Origin: an uncultured Gammaproteobacteria bacterium
GTDB taxonomy: Bacteria; Pseudomonadota; Gammaproteobacteria; Poriferisulfidales; GCA-002705445
Direction of reading: 5' to 3'
NCBI GenBank assembly: GCA_913065025.1
Contig: CAJYAP010000010.1
Span: forward strand, 1-36,133
Length of the DNA stretch: 36,133 nucleotides
A model generated the notes under the pieces. It did no database searches. It saw only the letters and a list, made by a program, of their open reading frames with translations, and had not been told where the DNA came from. This document shows positions 34,177 through 36,133 of the stretch, piece by piece. A program made the position numbers and the translations under genes. Every line of letters begins with the position of its first letter. The first letter of the stretch is position 1.

Positions 34177-35469
34177 ATGAGATACACTAAATCCGGTATT
34201 ACAACAACAAAAAATACTCCTAAAGATGCAGAGATTATTAGTCATAAACTAATGATTAGATCAGGCATGGTAAAAAAATTGGCGTCTGGTTTGTATACTT
34301 GGATGCCTCTAGGTTTAAAGGTTTTAAAGAAAATTGAAAATATAATAAGAGAAGAAATGAATAGAGCTGACGCTCTTGAGATCTTAATGCCTGCAGTGCA
34401 ACCTTCGGAACTTTGGAAAGAGTCAGGAAGGTGGGATAAATACGGGCCAGAACTACTTAGAATAACTGACAGACATGAAAGAGAGTTTTGTTTTGGACCA
34501 ACTCACGAAGAAATTATTACTGACATAGCTAGAAAAGATATAAATAGTTACAAACAATTGCCAATTATATATTATCAAATACAAACTAAGTTTAGAGACG
34601 AAATTAGACCGAGGTTCGGAGTAATGCGAGCACGAGAATTTTTAATGAAAGACGCTTATTCATTTCATGAAAATGAAGAATGCTTAAATAAAACTTATAA
34701 AATTATGTTTGAAGCATATAAGAATTGTTTTAATAAAATTGGATTTGAGTATAAAGTAGTTAATGCTGATAATGGGCAAATTGGTGGTAGTGAATCTCAT
34801 GAATTTCACGTAATTGCAGATAACGGAGAAGATGAGTTAATTTTCTCAGACTCTTCTGATTACGCTATAAATGCAGAATTATTTACTAGACCTCCAAAAG
34901 AAGGTGATGCATGCCCAGATGGTTCTGGAAAAGTAAAAATTAAGAGAGGAATTGAAGTCGGTCACATTTTTAAGCTTGGTAAAAATTACTCTGAGGCGAT
35001 GAATGCCAGCATTTCTAACAAAGAAAATAAAAATATAAAAATGACTATGGGTTGTTATGGTATTGGCGTATCAAGAATTGCTGCTGCGGCAATTGAGCAA
35101 TCAAATGATGAAAAAGGAATTATTTGGCCAAAATCAATCGCGCCTTATTTAATTACAATAATATCTATTGGTTATACAAAAAACGATATTGTAAAAAATT
35201 ATACAGACAGTCTTTATGAAGAATTAGAGAATAATAATATAGAAGTTTTGTTGGATGATAGAGACATAAGCCCGGGAAATATGTTTTCAGATTCTGAGCT
35301 AATTGGAATACCTTATAGTGTAATTATTGGAAAGCAATTTATAGAAAATAATAATTTTGAATTCAAAGATCGAAAGTTTGATAAAACCTCTACAATTAAT
35401 GAAAATAATAATACTGAAAAACCAACAAAAGAAGCCTTAAAGTCTATTTTAAAACTTATTAATGGATAA
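34177..35469 (+). CDS. proS: prolyl-tRNA synthetase without the editing (INS) domain
   Basis: 430 residues, against 572 in E. coli. Class II core present: SGLYTWMPLGLKVLKK, motif 2 region FRDEIRPRFGVMRAREFLMKD, the GSESHEFHV substrate loop, and motif 3 in GCYGIGVSRIAAAAIEQ, then an anticodon-binding domain. The roughly 180-residue insertion between motifs 2 and 3 that clears Ala-tRNA-Pro is replaced by a short linker (about residues 230-270). Such short bacterial enzymes are known from alphaproteobacteria, where a separate ProXp-ala often does the editing. The ATG matches the conserved N-terminus. It is monocistronic as far as seen. Confidence 0.96.
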   Translation: MRYTKSGITTTKNTPKDAEIISHKLMIRSGMVKKLASGLYTWMPLGLKVLKKIENIIREEMNRADALEILMPAVQPSELWKESGRWDKYGPELLRITDRHEREFCFGPTHEEIITDIARKDINSYKQLPIIYYQIQTKFRDEIRPRFGVMRAREFLMKDAYSFHENEECLNKTYKIMFEAYKNCFNKIGFEYKVVNADNGQIGGSESHEFHVIADNGEDELIFSDSSDYAINAELFTRPPKEGDACPDGSGKVKIKRGIEVGHIFKLGKNYSEAMNASISNKENKNIKMTMGCYGIGVSRIAAAAIEQSNDEKGIIWPKSIAPYLITIISIGYTKNDIVKNYTDSLYEELENNNIEVLLDDRDISPGNMFSDSELIGIPYSVIIGKQFIENNNFEFKDRKFDKTSTINENNNTEKPTKEALKSILKLING

Positions 35470-35544
35470 TAATCAAAGACTAATACGTACATCATTTCTC
35501 GTTAATATCATAATATAATCAAATACTTAAATATACATAAACAC

Positions 35545-35572
35545 TTGACGGAACACTTATTTCTAGTAAATT
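35545..35572 (+). promoter_or_regulatory. candidate promoter of the substrate-binding protein gene
   Basis: TTGACG at 35545-35550 (5 of 6 to the -35 consensus) is followed after 16 bases by TAAATT at 35567-35572 (4 of 6 to the -10 consensus). A start near 35580 would give a leader of about 170 bases. This is the best -35 match in the 279-base gap. Confidence 0.5.
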
Positions 35573-35579
35573 AGATAGT

Positions 35580-35741
35580 CCACCTTTAAGTTATTTTAAT
35601 AATTTTTTGGTGGCTCAGGTAATCAGGAGGATCAGAGAAATACTGAGTTTTGAAATAGGCCTGAGTTTAAGTAAGTAGGATGAAAACAATAATAAAATTG
35701 TTCATTCTGCAGTTAACTGCAACATGAACCTCTTAAGGAGG
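35580..35741 (+). ncRNA. structured 5' leader of the substrate-binding protein mRNA, class unknown
   Basis: Several helices can be drawn. CCACC at 35580-35584 pairs with GGTGG at 35609-35613. CTCAGG at 35614-35619 pairs with CCTGAG at 35660-35665, or alternatively with CTGAG at 35643-35647. TCAG 35632-35635 pairs with CTGA 35643-35646. GTTCAT 35700-35705 pairs with ATGAAC 35724-35729, with GCAG/CTGC (35709-35712/35717-35720) inside. CCTC 35729-35732 can pair with the ribosome-binding GAGG 35738-35741. The last helix would hide the ribosome binding site, and the helices share bases, as in a switch. No T run follows, so control would be on translation or mRNA stability. It matches no riboswitch consensus I know. 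Confidence 0.5.
35680..35727 (+). CDS. possible 15-residue leader peptide upstream of the substrate-binding protein
   Basis: ATG at 35680 opens a frame that ends in TGA at 35725-35727, encoding MKTIIKLFILQLTAT. A purine-rich AGTAGG directly precedes the ATG but is closer than a normal ribosome binding site. The frame runs through the hairpin at 35700-35729, so ribosomes translating it would disrupt that helix and could change exposure of the downstream ribosome binding site. A short frame can occur by chance, so this is tentative. Confidence 0.3.
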   Translation: MKTIIKLFILQLTAT

Positions 35742-35748
35742 AGTACAA

Positions 35749-36133
35749 ATGAAAATAAAAGCAATAATTACTAGTATAGCGCTTTTGACTTCACTCGCTT
35801 TTACAGCACCTGTAGTACAGGCTGCCGATGGCGAATTATACGTACCAATCCCTAGTTACCGTGTCGGCCCATATGCTGTGGGTGGAACTGGTTACTTTGG
35901 TGGGATTTTAGACTATTACAATCTATTAAACATGCGTGATGGTGGTGTTAATGGAATGAAATTAGTTTGGTCGGAATGTGAAACAGAGTATTCTGTGGAA
36001 CGTGGCGTTGAGTGTTATAAACGTTTAAAAGATAACAAAGGTGGAGCTGTATTCTTTGACCCATTAAGTGTGGGTATATCTACTGCTTTGATTGAAACTG
36101 GTCGTAAAGACAAGATGCCAATCATTGCTGTAA
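35749..36133 (+). CDS. periplasmic substrate-binding protein of a branched-chain amino-acid-type ABC transporter (3' truncated)
   Basis: At least 128 residues, cut by the window end. Signal peptide with cleavage after VQA at about 24. The mature protein begins ADGELYVPIPSYRVGPYAVG and continues with YFGGILDYYNLLNMRDGGVNG, the LivK/UrtA-like type I fold in which the first strand is followed by a ligand loop. It then has two Cys (in SECETEY and VECYKRL) that may form a disulfide. The substrate is unknown; amino acids, urea-like amides or aromatic compounds are all possible for this group. Strong ribosome binding site GGAGG seven bases before the ATG. All five Arg codons are CGT, unlike the AGA used elsewhere, which suggests very high expression. 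Confidence 0.88.
   Translation, partial: MKIKAIITSIALLTSLAFTAPVVQAADGELYVPIPSYRVGPYAVGGTGYFGGILDYYNLLNMRDGGVNGMKLVWSECETEYSVERGVECYKRLKDNKGGAVFFDPLSVGISTALIETGRKDKMPIIAV

Noticed and set aside
35614-35640. Resemblance of CTCAGGTAATCAGGAGGATCAGAG to the 3' part of a glycine riboswitch aptamer (CTCAGG, then a GGACAGAG-like segment)
   Set aside because: The upstream half of the aptamer, including the conserved GCCGAAGG-type core, is absent; the preceding bases are an A/T-rich loop between CCACC and GGTGG. Only a short string matches.
1-36133. CRISPR arrays, insertion sequences, integrases, phage genes, rRNA genes, replication origin
   Set aside because: No regularly spaced repeats, transposase or integrase motifs, rRNA sequence or DnaA-box cluster was recognised by reading the sequence.

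Overview
The window is a densely packed, clearly AT-rich stretch of a bacterial chromosome. Gene content and order point to a gammaproteobacterium with a streamlined genome. The block tRNA-Met / ychF / pth / rplY / prs / tRNA-Gln / ispE / lolB / TPR protein, divergent from hemA / prfA / prmC, matches an arrangement well known from Pseudomonas and relatives. So do gatCAB divergent from mreBCD, xseB / ispA / dxs, and dapA / bamC. A persulfide dioxygenase, a di-haem cytochrome c4, FdhD and strong AT bias would fit a marine sulfur oxidiser such as the SUP05/Thioglobus group. That placement is inference and was not tested.

Layout: 1-1902 is the least housekeeping-like part. It holds the tail of a hydrolase-like gene and a four-gene metal-handling cassette: a small Cys-rich periplasmic protein, a predicted outer-membrane protein, a MerP-like HMA protein and a MerT-like membrane protein. 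Arginine codons in the cassette's largest gene are mostly CGN, unlike the rest of the window. 1943-8771 (minus strand) carries translation genes, PRPP synthesis, isoprenoid and outer-membrane lipoprotein genes, with two tRNAs between them. 8836-11787 is hemA-prfA-prmC. 11773-14967 (minus) is gatCAB. 15085-18554 is mreBCD and rnd. 18541-23511 holds the persulfide dioxygenase, a BolA-like gene, cytochrome c4, an O-acetylhomoserine sulfhydrylase-type enzyme and a soluble lytic transglycosylase. 23667-30670 (plus) runs ccsA/ypjD-like, corC-like, fdhD, xseB, ispA, dxs, folE2. 30672-32641 (minus) is bamC and dapA. Then come bcp, a LysR regulator divergent from proS, and finally the start of a highly expressed periplasmic substrate-binding protein behind a long structured leader.

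Most convergent pairs abut or overlap by a few bases, and many same-strand neighbours overlap by 4-11 bases. No rRNA, CRISPR array, transposon or phage gene was seen. The longest non-coding stretch is 35470-35748. Points most worth a second look are the structured leader with a 15-codon upstream ORF before the substrate-binding protein, a tandem-duplicated XseB, a PrmC without its N-terminal domain, a prolyl-tRNA synthetase without the editing insertion, a perfect inverted repeat between lysR and proS, and the metal cassette. I did not find a clearly new multi-gene system.
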